Assembly (NCBI RefSeq): GCF_020164535.1
Contig: NZ_JAIQZC010000003.1
Span: 388,318-452,317 of the forward strand
From: Psychroflexus montanilacus
GTDB taxonomy: Bacteria > Bacteroidota > Bacteroidia > Flavobacteriales > Flavobacteriaceae
DNA length: 64,000 bases
Reading direction: 5' to 3'
In this document: piece after piece, positions 8,811 to 17,777 of the stretch
Numbering within the stretch: the first letter of the stretch is position 1
Layout: each line of letters starts with the position of its first letter
Program-made: the position numbers and the translations under genes
The notes under the pieces: generated by a model
Databases searched by the model: none
Told to the model about the DNA's origin: nothing
The model's input: only the letters and a program-made list of their open reading frames with translations

Positions 8811-10061
8811 ATGCAGGTATATAAATTTGGAGGAGCATCTGTAAAAGATGCCAAAGGAGTAAGAAATGTTGCTAAAGTTTTAGAAACTACAGACCCAAAA
8901 CAAAAGGTAGTTGTGATCTCAGCCATGGGAAAAACAACCAATAAATTGGAAAATATCATATCGCTTTATTTTGAAAAGAGCAGTGCACTTCCTGAAGCTA
9001 TTACAGCATTGAAACAGGATCACTACGAGATTCTCGATGATTTGTTTGAGGAGGCATCTCACCCTGCCTATACTAAAACCAATTACTTTTTTGATGAGTT
9101 ATCCATCTTTTTTGATAGAAATAAATCTCCAAATTACGATTTTGTTTACGATCAGGTGGTTGGGTTTGGAGAGTTAATCAGTACAAGTATTGTGAGCTAT
9201 TATCTCAAATCTGTAGGCATAGAAAATGTTTGGCACGATTGCAGAAATCTTGTGGATACAGATAGCACTTACCGGGATGCGGATGTCAACTGGGAAAATA
9301 CTCAACAGAAAATTCTAAATCATATCAACGAAGAGGAGTTGAGTATTACGCAAGGTTTCATCGGTTCAGACGCCAATAACTTTACTACCACTTTGGGTCG
9401 TGAAGGTTCAGATTACACAGCTGGTATTTTTGCTTATTGTCTTAATGCTGAAAATGTCACGATTTGGAAAGATGTACCAGGAGTTCTGAACGGAGATCCC
9501 AATGTGTTTGAAAATACAAGTCTTTTGGAACAAATCTCTTACGAAGAAGCTATTGAATTAGCCTTTTACGGAGCGTCTGTCATCCACCCTAAAACTCTTC
9601 AACCTCTTCAGCAAAAAGAGATTCCGTTGTTTGTGAAATCTTTTTACAATCCAAAAGATCAGGGTACGAAAGTTGGCAAAGGGAAATTATTGAACCCATT
9701 GCTGCCTTGCTACATCGTAAAAAAAGACCTGGTATTTCTTTCGCTTTCTACTTTGGATTTCTCCTTTTTTGTAGAAGAAAACATCAGTGAGGTTTTTGCT
9801 TTGTTTCACAAGCATCAGATCAAAGTGGATTTGATTCAAAATTCAGCAATTAGCTTTTCAGTGTGTGTGGATAATAAATTCAAAAATGTTGATAAGCTTA
9901 TTGAGATTTTGAAAGCAAAATTCAAAGTCGACCATCAAAAAGGAGTCTCTTTATTTACCATCAGGCATTATGACGATGAGGCTATCCAGCGTATAGAAAA
10001 AGATAAAACTGTATTATTGAAACAATTACATAAGGAAACCATCCAATTTGTAACGGCTTAA
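8811..10061 (+). CDS. Aspartate kinase
   Basis: A 416-residue monofunctional aspartokinase, the first step to Lys, Thr, Met and Ile. The KFGGASVKDAKGVRNVA nucleotide-binding motif is at residues 5-21, FGELISTSIVSYYL follows in the kinase domain, and TTTLGREGSDYTAGIFAYCL and WKDVPGVLNGDPN are the classic substrate and nucleotide signatures. The C-terminal ~125 residues correspond to the regulatory ACT region, which is shorter and less regular than in long LysC enzymes, so lysine or threonine feedback cannot be predicted. The stop overlaps the next gene start by one base. Confidence 0.93.
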   Translation: MQVYKFGGASVKDAKGVRNVAKVLETTDPKQKVVVISAMGKTTNKLENIISLYFEKSSALPEAITALKQDHYEILDDLFEEASHPAYTKTNYFFDELSIFFDRNKSPNYDFVYDQVVGFGELISTSIVSYYLKSVGIENVWHDCRNLVDTDSTYRDADVNWENTQQKILNHINEEELSITQGFIGSDANNFTTTLGREGSDYTAGIFAYCLNAENVTIWKDVPGVLNGDPNVFENTSLLEQISYEEAIELAFYGASVIHPKTLQPLQQKEIPLFVKSFYNPKDQGTKVGKGKLLNPLLPCYIVKKDLVFLSLSTLDFSFFVEENISEVFALFHKHQIKVDLIQNSAISFSVCVDNKFKNVDKLIEILKAKFKVDHQKGVSLFTIRHYDDEAIQRIEKDKTVLLKQLHKETIQFVTA

Positions 10062-11056
10062 TGGATTCGCTAACGCAAATCGTCCTCGGTGCAGCAGTTG
10101 GGGAAGTAGTTTTGGGACGAAAAGTCGGGAACAAAGCCATGATTTATGGAGCTATTGCTGGAACCATTCCAGATTTGGATGTGTTTGTCGGTAACTTTTA
10201 CGACACAGTAACAGCATTAGAAATTCACAGGGGCTTTTCTCATTCCTTAGTATTTTCAGTTTTAGCGGCTCCAATATTCGGTTTTCTTATATCCAAAATT
10301 CATAGGGAGGCCAACTGGTTAGACTGGTCTAAACTCATGTTCTGGGGCTTTTTCACTCACCCTCTTTTGGATTGTTTTACAACCTGGGGAACGCAATTGT
10401 TCTGGCCTTTGGATTTAAGAATAGCGCTTAAAACCATTTTTGTCATCGATCCACTTTACACGCTGCCTTTTTTAGTGTGTTTGATTGCAGCCTCTCGATT
10501 TAAAAGAACAGCTGAAAAACGTCGTAAATTGAATCGGTGGGGGCTAGTTCTAAGTTCAGGGTATCTAGCGATAAGTCTGATCTTGAAATTGATCACCTTT
10601 TACAAATTTGAAAACGCTCTTCAGCAGCAAAATATTTCTTACTCTGAGATAGAAACTAAGCCAACACCTTTCAACACCTTGCTCTGGTCTGCCAATGTGA
10701 AAACCGAAAATGACTTTCTTATTGCAGAATATTCACTATTTGATACACAGCCTATCGAATTTAGAGCTTATCCAAAGCAGCATGAGATGATAGACCATTT
10801 AAAAAATTATGAGAATTTAAATCGATTGATTGGTGTGACTCAAGGCTGGTATACAATTACTGAAAAACAAAATCATTTTTATCTGAATGACTTAAGATTT
10901 GGCTTGATAAGTTTAAATCCAGATGCTGAAAAATTTGCGTTTAGTTATAAGCTGGAAGAGAAAAACAACAGTTTACAAATTACTGAAGAACCCAAAGACA
11001 GGGGGGATGCTCAAAAGCTGTTGTCCGAACTATGGTTGAGGTTGAAAGGAAATTAA
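10061..11056 (+). CDS. YdjM/DUF457-type membrane-bound metal-dependent hydrolase
   Basis: A 331-residue inner-membrane protein. The N-terminal ~170 residues contain several transmembrane helices with the family's conserved His/Asp motifs: IAGTIPDLDVF, HRGFSHSLVF and FFTHPLLDCFTTWGTQLFWPL. These are the putative metal ligands of the LexA-binding/YdjM-like hydrolase family. The C-terminal ~150 residues form a soluble domain that is probably outside the membrane. It overlaps the aspartate kinase gene by one base. The function of the family is poorly known, and metal-dependent hydrolase activity is a prediction from conserved residues. Confidence 0.8.
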   Translation: MDSLTQIVLGAAVGEVVLGRKVGNKAMIYGAIAGTIPDLDVFVGNFYDTVTALEIHRGFSHSLVFSVLAAPIFGFLISKIHREANWLDWSKLMFWGFFTHPLLDCFTTWGTQLFWPLDLRIALKTIFVIDPLYTLPFLVCLIAASRFKRTAEKRRKLNRWGLVLSSGYLAISLILKLITFYKFENALQQQNISYSEIETKPTPFNTLLWSANVKTENDFLIAEYSLFDTQPIEFRAYPKQHEMIDHLKNYENLNRLIGVTQGWYTITEKQNHFYLNDLRFGLISLNPDAEKFAFSYKLEEKNNSLQITEEPKDRGDAQKLLSELWLRLKGN

Positions 11057-11766
11057 TTGTCCGTCAGTTCAACAAGGTTTATTTTTTCTTCGTTTATAAT
11101 GCGTTTTTTTAGAACAAAAGCAGCATCCGGATGATCTTTATAAACCGTTTCCTTATCCAGCGTATCATTTTTGTAGACGTATAAATAAGATTGAGAAGGA
11201 TCAACTTTAAGCATAGATAGATGCGGAATTTTAGTTTCTTTTTTTACAAAGGGTAAATACCCTGGAAGTTTTTCATTCCTTATGCGTTGATTTATAGTCA
11301 TGTTTTGAGCAACAGACTCTATAAACTTTAATTCATTTTCTCTATAATATCTTTCTTTTGAATCGAGACTATTCCAATAGTTGATAAGGGCATTGTACTG
11401 GTCCAGCACATTTTGATCCACCTCAATTCCATTATAATTAGTGATGGTTTTACGTTGAAGATTAATGAGCTGAACAGGAGTTGACCTAATTTGGTATTTA
11501 ATATTTTCAATACTATTTTCAGACACTGAAGAGTTGACTATGAGCGTAACCGATGGGAATAAATTACCCTCAAGATCAAACTCATTGAGTAACTGATTCA
11601 CAGTTTTATGCACAAGATCAATAGGAACTGTATCCTTATCTATAAGCGTTTGATTATCATTTAAAATTTCAATAATAGCTACTGTTTCAATTTTATTGCT
11701 ATCTTGTGCATTAGAGTTTATGGTAAGAAAAAATAGTATGCTTAAAAAAAGGAGATTAGATTTCAT
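11053..11766 (-). CDS. Secreted hypothetical protein
   Basis: A 237-residue protein that I do not recognise. The frame runs to 11799, but the ATG at 11764-11766 gives a clean Sec signal peptide (MKSNLLFLSILFFLTINSNAQ) that ends with an Ala-Gln cleavage site typical of flavobacteria. The mature part is mixed alpha/beta, hydrophilic and rich in Asn, Lys and Glu. It has no Cys, no T9SS C-terminal domain and no lipobox, so it is probably periplasmic. It is convergent with the YdjM-type gene and overlaps its end by 4 bases. No catalytic motif is visible. Confidence 0.7.
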   Translation of the reverse strand: MKSNLLFLSILFFLTINSNAQDSNKIETVAIIEILNDNQTLIDKDTVPIDLVHKTVNQLLNEFDLEGNLFPSVTLIVNSSVSENSIENIKYQIRSTPVQLINLQRKTITNYNGIEVDQNVLDQYNALINYWNSLDSKERYYRENELKFIESVAQNMTINQRIRNEKLPGYLPFVKKETKIPHLSMLKVDPSQSYLYVYKNDTLDKETVYKDHPDAAFVLKKRIINEEKINLVELTDN

Positions 11767-11878
11767 AATAAATATTTGAACAAAAATAGTCAAAAACAAG
11801 CAAAACCAATCTTACATTTAAAACGTAAATACATATAATTAAGTTGGTTAGTTAAATTTATTTGATAAAAACAGACTT

Positions 11879-11903
11879 GATAAATTTGAATAGCTTAAAT
11901 TTG
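11879..11903 (+). promoter_or_regulatory. Promoter box for the short anchored peptide gene
   Basis: TAAATTTG at 11896-11903 matches TAnnTTTG. A TTG at 11877-11879 is 16 bases upstream, slightly short for the -33 box. The ATG of the downstream small gene is ~38 bases away. Confidence 0.5.
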
Positions 11904-11940
11904 CTAATTAATTGAACTCAATTTGAGTGCATTTATGACA

Positions 11941-12144
11941 ATGAAAAAACCAATCTTATTCTCTCTGTTTGCTTTTTTAGGCGCAGCTACTGCATTAGCT
12001 CAGGGAGGAGGTCCACCGAATCCTCCGGGACCTGTAGATGATGTTCCAACTCCAATAGATGATCATATCTGGATCATCTTGCTAGTGGGTTTAGTTTTTG
12101 GTCTATATCTGGTTTTATCTAAAAAGTCTGCTCTAAAAGACTAA
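11941..12144 (+). CDS. Short exported protein with Pro-rich middle and C-terminal anchor
   Basis: A 67-residue protein with three parts: a signal peptide (MKKPILFSLFAFLGAATALA, cleaved before Gln), a short Gly/Pro/Asp-rich mature segment (GGGPPNPPGPVDDVPTPIDDH), and a C-terminal hydrophobic helix (WIILLVGLVFGLYLVL) that ends in Lys/Ser. This tripartite layout with a P-I-D element before the helix resembles the Bacteroidota PID-CTERM-like short proteins; that family name is from memory. In-frame starts at 11935 (ATG) and 11923 (TTG) are possible. It overlaps the convergent glycosyltransferase gene by 12 bases. A related gene lies at 32239. Confidence 0.65.
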   Translation: MKKPILFSLFAFLGAATALAQGGGPPNPPGPVDDVPTPIDDHIWIILLVGLVFGLYLVLSKKSALKD

Positions 12145-13491
12145 TTTTCTTTTCAATATTATTTCGTAGCTCACAAGTGTATATACCGAAATATATTGAA
12201 TGGCCAACAGCCATAAATTTTCACTGACTCCTTCTATTTTGTAAGCTGAATAGCTCAAACCTATAAGCAAACTCCAGAAAAGCATGTATCTGAAATTAGT
12301 AAAAATGCTTAAAAAAAGAGGTAACATAATATACCAGGGATGGACAGTTGTCGAAAGCAAGTAGTAGGCCGTTGAAGCAAAAAGCATGTATTTTAAAAGC
12401 GCTTTAAAATCTATTTTTTTCTTTTTAAAACTCAAGAAGACAATCACTAGAAAAGCTATGATTGAGAGTAACTTTCCAAAAACCGCTATCATATTATACC
12501 CATTCCACAAATAACCGATCCACCGCAGCATATAATAAATACTTGCATTAAATTCAAAAGAAGTAAAGTAAAGCGATAGTGTCTTTGAGTTATTTTTGAC
12601 CAATTCTGGATTCCAGAAAAAACTGTAAGCTAAGACCAGACTTAAGAGAAGTACAATTATAAATTTCAAAAACCTCAGTACCTGTCCTTTGCTAAAATAT
12701 TTTACTTTCTTATTCAGAAAAGGGAACAGTAATGGGAGTAACATCAATGGGAGCATCTTCGAGGCTATAGCAATTGCAAAGCCAACTGCTGAAACATAGA
12801 GTTTTGAAATGTATACATAGTAAAGACTTAACACGAGGAAAAACAACATGATGACTTCAAAATGCAAACTGAAACTTGACTCCAGAATTACCAAAGGGTT
12901 TAGAGTAAAAAACAGTATATTTTTACTCTGCAGATTGAGTTTTTTTAAAAGACGAATGCTGAAAACCACAATCCCTACCTCTGCTATGAGCTGAATCAAT
13001 CGTATGCTAATCACGTTAAAAAGTAAATTTCCCCCTGCCAAATAATAACTTAGACTATATACTAATTGAGCAATTGGCGGATAAGTCGAATAGTTGGTTT
13101 GACTCAACTCTCCCATCTCATCATATAATAGAACTGATAAAGAACCTCGGTTGAAGTCAGTATTGTCAATCAACTCATTGGGTGTGAATAGATAAGGATT
13201 AATTCCAAGATTGTTCAGCATCCCGTCCCAGATGAAACGGTAAAAGTCCTGAGATAATTCGGGGATTGAAAACAGAAAAATGAGTTTAAATAAGAAACTG
13301 ATTCCGATCAGGTGCCTGAGTTGCATCCCACTTTTGTAGAGATAAAACGAAAGCCCAAAAGCTGACGTATACATCGAAAAAAGCAACCAAAACTGATGTC
13401 TTTCTAGTTCATAACCAATCCAGTAATAGATAAAGCAAAGCAGAATAATGCTTAAGACTTTAAACCAATTTTGGTTAGCTTTAAATTTCAT
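12133..13491 (-). CDS. Multi-pass membrane glycosyltransferase (GT87/mannosyltransferase-like)
   Basis: A 452-residue integral membrane protein with roughly ten hydrophobic helices, as in GT-C polyprenyl-phosphate-sugar-dependent glycosyltransferases. The first periplasmic loop has SQDFYRFIWDGMLNNLGINPY, a signature of GT87 and PIG-M/MptB-like mannosyltransferases in which the Asp is catalytic. A second conserved region is STYPPIAQLVYSLSYYLAGG. It is the last of three overlapping genes: the upstream DPM-like and cellulose-synthase-like transferases would supply the lipid-linked sugar and a polymerising activity. The sugar is not determinable. The 3' end overlaps a convergent small gene. Confidence 0.8.
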   Translation of the reverse strand: MKFKANQNWFKVLSIILLCFIYYWIGYELERHQFWLLFSMYTSAFGLSFYLYKSGMQLRHLIGISFLFKLIFLFSIPELSQDFYRFIWDGMLNNLGINPYLFTPNELIDNTDFNRGSLSVLLYDEMGELSQTNYSTYPPIAQLVYSLSYYLAGGNLLFNVISIRLIQLIAEVGIVVFSIRLLKKLNLQSKNILFFTLNPLVILESSFSLHFEVIMLFFLVLSLYYVYISKLYVSAVGFAIAIASKMLPLMLLPLLFPFLNKKVKYFSKGQVLRFLKFIIVLLLSLVLAYSFFWNPELVKNNSKTLSLYFTSFEFNASIYYMLRWIGYLWNGYNMIAVFGKLLSIIAFLVIVFLSFKKKKIDFKALLKYMLFASTAYYLLSTTVHPWYIMLPLFLSIFTNFRYMLFWSLLIGLSYSAYKIEGVSENLWLLAIQYISVYTLVSYEIILKRKLVF

Positions 13492-14957
13492 TAGGCATTA
13501 GAAAATAGAGTCTTGTAGGATATAAAACCAAAACCGAAACATAGCATCAAGTGAAAAATAACCAGTCCAAAATCCTGAGTTAAATAAGCACTGTAAATCC
13601 CATAAATGAAGTAAACAAATAGAAGAATTTCTACGCCATTTAAAATTGACAGTCTTTTATTAATGTACATTTTCCCTTTCCAGGTATCAGTATTTGACGA
13701 AATGTCAAATTTTGGCGTACGTATAAATGCAGATTTTTTATTGAAATGTCCTTCCAGAATAGCCAACGTATTGTGTACAGATAATCCCATAGCTATGGAA
13801 AAGAATGTAACGAATAAACCCATAAATTTCAAAAAGGATAAAAATCCATATCCATTAATTTCACTGTAACTTGTCCAGTAGCCGTAAATAAAAATAAAAG
13901 TACTTACGCCCATAGCGGCTAATACATAAAATAGGATGCTCCAGGATTCCTGATTAAATTTAATATACAAGATCGGGATACTTAAGACGGCAACCAGCAA
14001 AATCAGGAAGAACATGCTCGAATTCAAAAGATGAAAAAAACTATGAAGCTTTGATTTTATGCTCAATCTTTTACTATTTAAAATAGCACCAAAGTTTTTT
14101 CTAAAATTCTCTGCAGCTCCTTTATTCCAGCGGAATTGCTGGGACCGTGCTGCACTTAATACCACTGGAAGTTCTGCAGGAGTTACAACATCTTTGAGGT
14201 AGGTGAATTTCCAGCCTTTCAGTTGTGCTCTGTAGCTTAAGTCCAGGTCTTCTGTTAATGTATCCCCTTGCCAATCCCCCGCATCTTCTATACAGGTTTT
14301 TCTCCAAATTCCTGCTGTTCCATTAAAATTGATAAAATGTCCGCCAAATGACCTGCCAACTTGCTCAATTAAGAAGTGAAAATCCAAAGCAAAAGCCTGA
14401 ATTCTGGTTAATAAGCTGTAATTTCTATTCACATGTCCCCAGCGAGTCTGTACTACCCCGACATTATCTTTATTAAAATGAGGAATGGTTTTTTTAAGCC
14501 AGCCAGACTGGGGTAGAAAATCTGCATCAAAAACAGCGATGAATTCGCCTTCGGCAGTTTTTAAACCTTCTTTTAGCGCACCTGCTTTAAAGTTTGCTCG
14601 ATTGGATCTATGAATGTATTTGGCATTCATGCCTTTATTGATAAGCTCTTGAGTAAGTTGTTCTGTATAAACTTTTGAAGCATCTGTAGAGTCGTCCAAT
14701 ACTTGTATTTCCAGTTTAGATTGAGGATAATCCAATTTTGAAATGTTATCCAGTAAGCGCTTCACGACGTATTTTTCATTATAAAGCGGAAGCTGAACGG
14801 TAACTTTAGGCCAGTCTTCTGGAATGGGAACCGCTTCTGTTTTTATCTTCTTAGCTTTCTTATAATTTAGCACAAGCTGAAGTTCAAGCAAGCTGTAAAT
14901 CAAAATGATAAACAATGCAAGGCTATAAAGACTTATTATAAGGTAATCAAGAATCAT
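13491..14957 (-). CDS. Processive family 2 glycosyltransferase (cellulose synthase-like)
   Basis: A 488-residue membrane glycosyltransferase. One N-terminal helix (residues 5-28) precedes a GT2 domain with all processive-enzyme motifs: DDSTD at 88-92, DAD at 144-146, FNGTAGIWR near 211, TED at 235-237 and QQFRW at 273-277. Three to five C-terminal helices follow from residue ~310. This is the layout of CESA/CelA-like and glucomannan-synthase-like enzymes. There is no PilZ domain, and no bcsB-like partner is adjacent, so cellulose itself is unlikely. It overlaps the upstream and downstream transferase genes by 4 and 1 bases and forms an operon. Confidence 0.88.
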   Translation of the reverse strand: MILDYLIISLYSLALFIILIYSLLELQLVLNYKKAKKIKTEAVPIPEDWPKVTVQLPLYNEKYVVKRLLDNISKLDYPQSKLEIQVLDDSTDASKVYTEQLTQELINKGMNAKYIHRSNRANFKAGALKEGLKTAEGEFIAVFDADFLPQSGWLKKTIPHFNKDNVGVVQTRWGHVNRNYSLLTRIQAFALDFHFLIEQVGRSFGGHFINFNGTAGIWRKTCIEDAGDWQGDTLTEDLDLSYRAQLKGWKFTYLKDVVTPAELPVVLSAARSQQFRWNKGAAENFRKNFGAILNSKRLSIKSKLHSFFHLLNSSMFFLILLVAVLSIPILYIKFNQESWSILFYVLAAMGVSTFIFIYGYWTSYSEINGYGFLSFLKFMGLFVTFFSIAMGLSVHNTLAILEGHFNKKSAFIRTPKFDISSNTDTWKGKMYINKRLSILNGVEILLFVYFIYGIYSAYLTQDFGLVIFHLMLCFGFGFISYKTLFSNA

Positions 14958-15643
14958 TTGAAAGCGTATTTAAAAATCCAGCTCAATATTTTAACTCCTG
15001 CCATAACGGCCCCTTTTACGGTTCCAGAAACTTTGGACTCTCCAATTCTATTTCTATAATTTATATCAACTTCGGTGTAAGTTAGTTTTTGTTTTAAGGC
15101 TTTCAGCTGCATTTCAACTGTCCAGCCATAGGTTTTATCTTCCATCTTCAAATTTAGTAGCTTTTCATATTTGATTGCTCTAAAAGGGCCTAAGTCTGTA
15201 AAATTTGAATTAAAAAACAAGCGCATTAGAGAGGTTGCTAGCCAATTTCCAAAAATTTGTGGAAACGTCATCGAGCCAGGTTCGCGTTTAGATTTGGCTC
15301 TAGCTCCAATAACAAAATCAATATCCTCATCTAAAATTGGTTCAATGATTTTATCCATTTCTTCAGGGTAATCACTATAATCTCCATCAAGGAAAACAAC
15401 AATATCCGTAGGTTCATCTATTTGTTTCAGGTATTCAAGCCCTTTCAAACAAGCATAACCGTAACCCATTCTTGTTTCAGAAAGTACAGTTGCTCCTGCA
15501 TTTCTGGCCTCTGTTTCAGTAGCATCTGTAGATTGATTGTTCACCACAATCACTTCAGAAATATGAGAAGGAACATCATTTATGACCTTGGCAATAGAGC
15601 CTTCTTCGTTAAATGCTGGTATAATAACTCGTATATAGGTCAT
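14954..15643 (-). CDS. Family 2 glycosyltransferase, dolichyl-phosphate mannose synthase-like
   Basis: A 229-residue cytosolic GT2 enzyme with a GT-A fold. IRVIIPAFNEEGSIAKVI is the N-terminal nucleotide-binding strand, NNQSTDAT at 35-42 is the first Asp motif, and VFLDGDYSDYPEEM at 83-96 carries the DxD metal site. The C-terminal half has GARAKSKREPGSM and the RNRIGESKVSG motif of DPM1-like transferases, which move a sugar from a nucleotide to a polyprenyl phosphate. It lacks the C-terminal helices of some DPM proteins. It is the first gene of the three-gene transferase operon and would make the lipid-linked donor used by the GT-C partner. Confidence 0.88.
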   Translation of the reverse strand: MTYIRVIIPAFNEEGSIAKVINDVPSHISEVIVVNNQSTDATETEARNAGATVLSETRMGYGYACLKGLEYLKQIDEPTDIVVFLDGDYSDYPEEMDKIIEPILDEDIDFVIGARAKSKREPGSMTFPQIFGNWLATSLMRLFFNSNFTDLGPFRAIKYEKLLNLKMEDKTYGWTVEMQLKALKQKLTYTEVDINYRNRIGESKVSGTVKGAVMAGVKILSWIFKYAFK

Positions 15644-15792
15644 AGACTGCGAAAATACATTTTTAAAGGCATAGTCGCTTTTTAATGAATTTCATTTCAA
15701 CATTTTTTGAACCTTATTGGACTTATTTGCGTAAATGTCTATAGATAAGTTTTTTACCGTTTGTGTTTTGGTTGTTTTTTGTTGATTGATTA

Positions 15793-15830
15793 GGAATTGT
15801 GGTGTTAAGTAGCCACAATTTCCTTTTCTT
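15793..15830 (+). terminator. Hairpin with T-rich tail upstream of the ECF sigma gene
   Basis: GGAATTGTGG at 15793-15802 pairs with CCACAATTTCC at 15813-15823, and a T-rich tract follows (TTTTCTTT). It points along the plus strand, yet no plus-strand gene lies upstream, so it may be a leader hairpin or the end of an unannotated small RNA. Confidence 0.45.
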
Positions 15831-15883
15831 TATCAGGATTTGCTAAATGAATTAAAATAAGTAGATTTAGAAAAAAATTACCA

Positions 15884-16411
15884 ATGCAACCAGATGAACT
15901 CATTTTGCAGTTAAAGCAAAAAAATGAAGTGGCTTTTTCTCAAATCTATGATATGTATTCTGAAAATATTTTTGGAATAATCAATACCATAGTAAATGAC
16001 GTAGAAATAGCAGAAGAAGTGCTTCAAGATGTTTTTATAAAAGTATGGGACAAATCCGACTCCTATTCCAGCGAGAAAGGCAGATTTTTTACCTGGCTAC
16101 TCAACATCTCCAGAAACGCTGCCATTGATAAAGTGAGATCTAAGGCTTATAAAAACAAGCGAAAAAACTCAGATTTTGATAATTTTTCATTTTTTATAAA
16201 AGATGATATGGATCTGGACAGTATTAGTGATGGTTATGGCATTAGAAAATTTGTGGATAAACTAAAGCCAATGTGTGTGAAGTTGATCGATTTGCTGTTT
16301 TTTAAGGGATATACTCAGAAAGAAGCTTCAGAAACTTTAGAGATTCCTTTAGGAACCGTTAAGTCTAGGAACAGAACTTGCTTAAATTCACTAAGAGAAA
16401 CATTAGAATAA
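15884..16411 (+). CDS. ECF-family RNA polymerase sigma factor
   Basis: A 175-residue sigma-70 family factor of ECF type with only regions 2 and 4. Region 2 spans residues 15-85 and includes FSQIYDMYSENIFGI, the VLQDVFIKVWDKS core-binding helix, and FFTWLLNISRNAAIDKVRSK for -10 recognition. Region 4 is at the C-terminus, with a helix-turn-helix at YTQKEASETLEIPLGTVKSRNR. The anti-sigma gene starts two bases after its stop, so the two form a regulatory unit like SigK-RskA. The target regulon is not visible. The hairpin ~60 bases upstream may be part of its leader. Confidence 0.93.
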   Translation: MQPDELILQLKQKNEVAFSQIYDMYSENIFGIINTIVNDVEIAEEVLQDVFIKVWDKSDSYSSEKGRFFTWLLNISRNAAIDKVRSKAYKNKRKNSDFDNFSFFIKDDMDLDSISDGYGIRKFVDKLKPMCVKLIDLLFFKGYTQKEASETLEIPLGTVKSRNRTCLNSLRETLE

Positions 16412-16412
16412 T

Positions 16413-17204
16413 ATGACTACCAAAGAATATATAGAATCTGGATTACTTGAGCTCTACGTTTACGGGGTACTTTCAGATAAAGAGCAAAAACAAGTTGCGG
16501 CAGATGTCGCCAAAGATGCTGAACTTCAGTCTGAAGTTGAAGCTATAGAAACAACGCTTTTAGAGTTGTCAAAAGCTACTTCTACTGGTTTAGACACCTC
16601 TGTGAAAAAAAATGTACTACAAAGGATTAACCAAAGGTCGACTCAGGTAAAACAAAAAGTAAAAATCATCACTTCCAACTATTCTTATTTTGGTTGGGCG
16701 GCTGCTATTTTACTCCTTGGAGGAATTTTATGGCTATTAAAACTGAATCAGGACCTGCAGCAAGAAATCAAAGTGGTGTCTACAGAATTGGAGTCTAAGG
16801 AAACAGAAGTTGTCAATTCTAATGAAAAGGTTCAAAATCTTGAAGAATTACTTCTAAAAATGGCTGAGCCAGGTGCCAGAAAGCTCACTTTGCCAGGAAA
16901 CGAACTCAATGCACCAAATTCTGCAGTTGCTGCATTTTACGATGAAGAAACCAATGAGTTAATTTTAGACATAAGTCGTTTGCCGGAAGCTCCAGAAGGT
17001 ATGGTTTATCAGGCGTGGTCGCTCACCTTTGAACCACTTACGCCAAATAGCATTGGAGTCTTAGCTGAAGAAAATTCACCAGGCAATAAACTTTTCAAAT
17101 TGCAAAATATTCCAACTTCTGAAGGTTTTGGAATTACACTTGAGCCAGAAGGCGGGAGTGAATCTCCAAATTTAGATCAGTTGTACGCTTTAGGAACTAT
17201 TTAG
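16413..17204 (+). CDS. Anti-sigma factor, RskA-type
   Basis: A 263-residue inner-membrane anti-sigma factor. The N-terminal ~85 residues form the cytosolic sigma-binding domain (YIESGLLELYVYGVLSDKEQ, without a CHxxC zinc motif). One transmembrane helix lies at residues 93-110, a coiled-coil stretch at about 111-150, and an RskA-type C-terminal domain at about 165-263, with MVYQAWSL and GFGITLEPEGGS. The periplasmic domain probably senses an envelope signal and releases the sigma factor encoded directly upstream. It is convergent with the TspO gene and overlaps it by 4 bases. Confidence 0.9.
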   Translation: MTTKEYIESGLLELYVYGVLSDKEQKQVAADVAKDAELQSEVEAIETTLLELSKATSTGLDTSVKKNVLQRINQRSTQVKQKVKIITSNYSYFGWAAAILLLGGILWLLKLNQDLQQEIKVVSTELESKETEVVNSNEKVQNLEELLLKMAEPGARKLTLPGNELNAPNSAVAAFYDEETNELILDISRLPEAPEGMVYQAWSLTFEPLTPNSIGVLAEENSPGNKLFKLQNIPTSEGFGITLEPEGGSESPNLDQLYALGTI

Positions 17205-17677
17205 TTGAGCCTCCAGATTTCAAAATTGAGAGCGGCTGCATAAACTATCCACAAGATATAAGGGATAAGCAGATAAGCAGCCGTCGTATTGACTACTTTA
17301 AACCATTTAAAAGTGATCAGAACCAACACAATTAATGCTATAATAATCAGCATTGCTACCAATGGAGACTGGTAACCGAAAAAAGCAATAGACCACGAAG
17401 CATTGAGTACAAGCTGAAACCCGAAATGGTAAAGTGCTGTTTTTACCCAAATGTGATGAAAACCTCTGCTCCACACCATTCCTGCAGCAACACCCATCAA
17501 TATGTATAACAGGGTCCAGACAGGAGCAAATAACCAGCTTGGCGGATTGAAACCAGGTTTATTGAGAGTAGTATACCAGGTATCTACACTGGTTTGAGTG
17601 GCTATAGAGCCTACAAAGCCGATGCCCAGGCAAATGACAACACCAATAAATATTTTGACAACAGTTGAGACTTTCAT
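17201..17677 (-). CDS. TspO/MBR-family tryptophan-rich membrane protein
   Basis: A 158-residue inner-membrane protein with five predicted helices, the standard TspO length. The conserved loop after helix 1 is intact (WYTTLNKPGFNPPSWLFAPVWTLLYILMGVAAG, Trp and Pro rich), and helix 4-5 shows LNASWSIAFFG and the final YAAALNFEIWRLN. TspO proteins bind tetrapyrroles and can modulate stress and pigment pathways, but the ligand is not proven for flavobacterial members. It is divergent from mvaD, an arrangement that may be conserved with isoprenoid genes in related organisms (inference). Confidence 0.92.
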   Translation of the reverse strand: MKVSTVVKIFIGVVICLGIGFVGSIATQTSVDTWYTTLNKPGFNPPSWLFAPVWTLLYILMGVAAGMVWSRGFHHIWVKTALYHFGFQLVLNASWSIAFFGYQSPLVAMLIIIALIVLVLITFKWFKVVNTTAAYLLIPYILWIVYAAALNFEIWRLN

Positions 17678-17750
17678 AAGCTAAATTCTGTAAAGCAAAA
17701 TATCAATAATTTTCAAGATCTACAACCTCTGTTCTACATCTTGCTTTCGT

Positions 17751-17758
17751 TATATTTG
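17751..17758 (+). promoter_or_regulatory. Promoter -7 box for mvaD
   Basis: TATATTTG fits TAnnTTTG exactly and lies 19 bases before the mvaD ATG. The -33 element is not clear. Confidence 0.5.
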
Positions 17759-17777
17759 CTTTCAAAATTAAGCTAAA

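Noticed and set aside
13491..14957. Cellulose synthase operon
   Set aside because: The catalytic motifs are shared by many processive GT2 enzymes, and there is no PilZ domain or bcsB/C neighbour.
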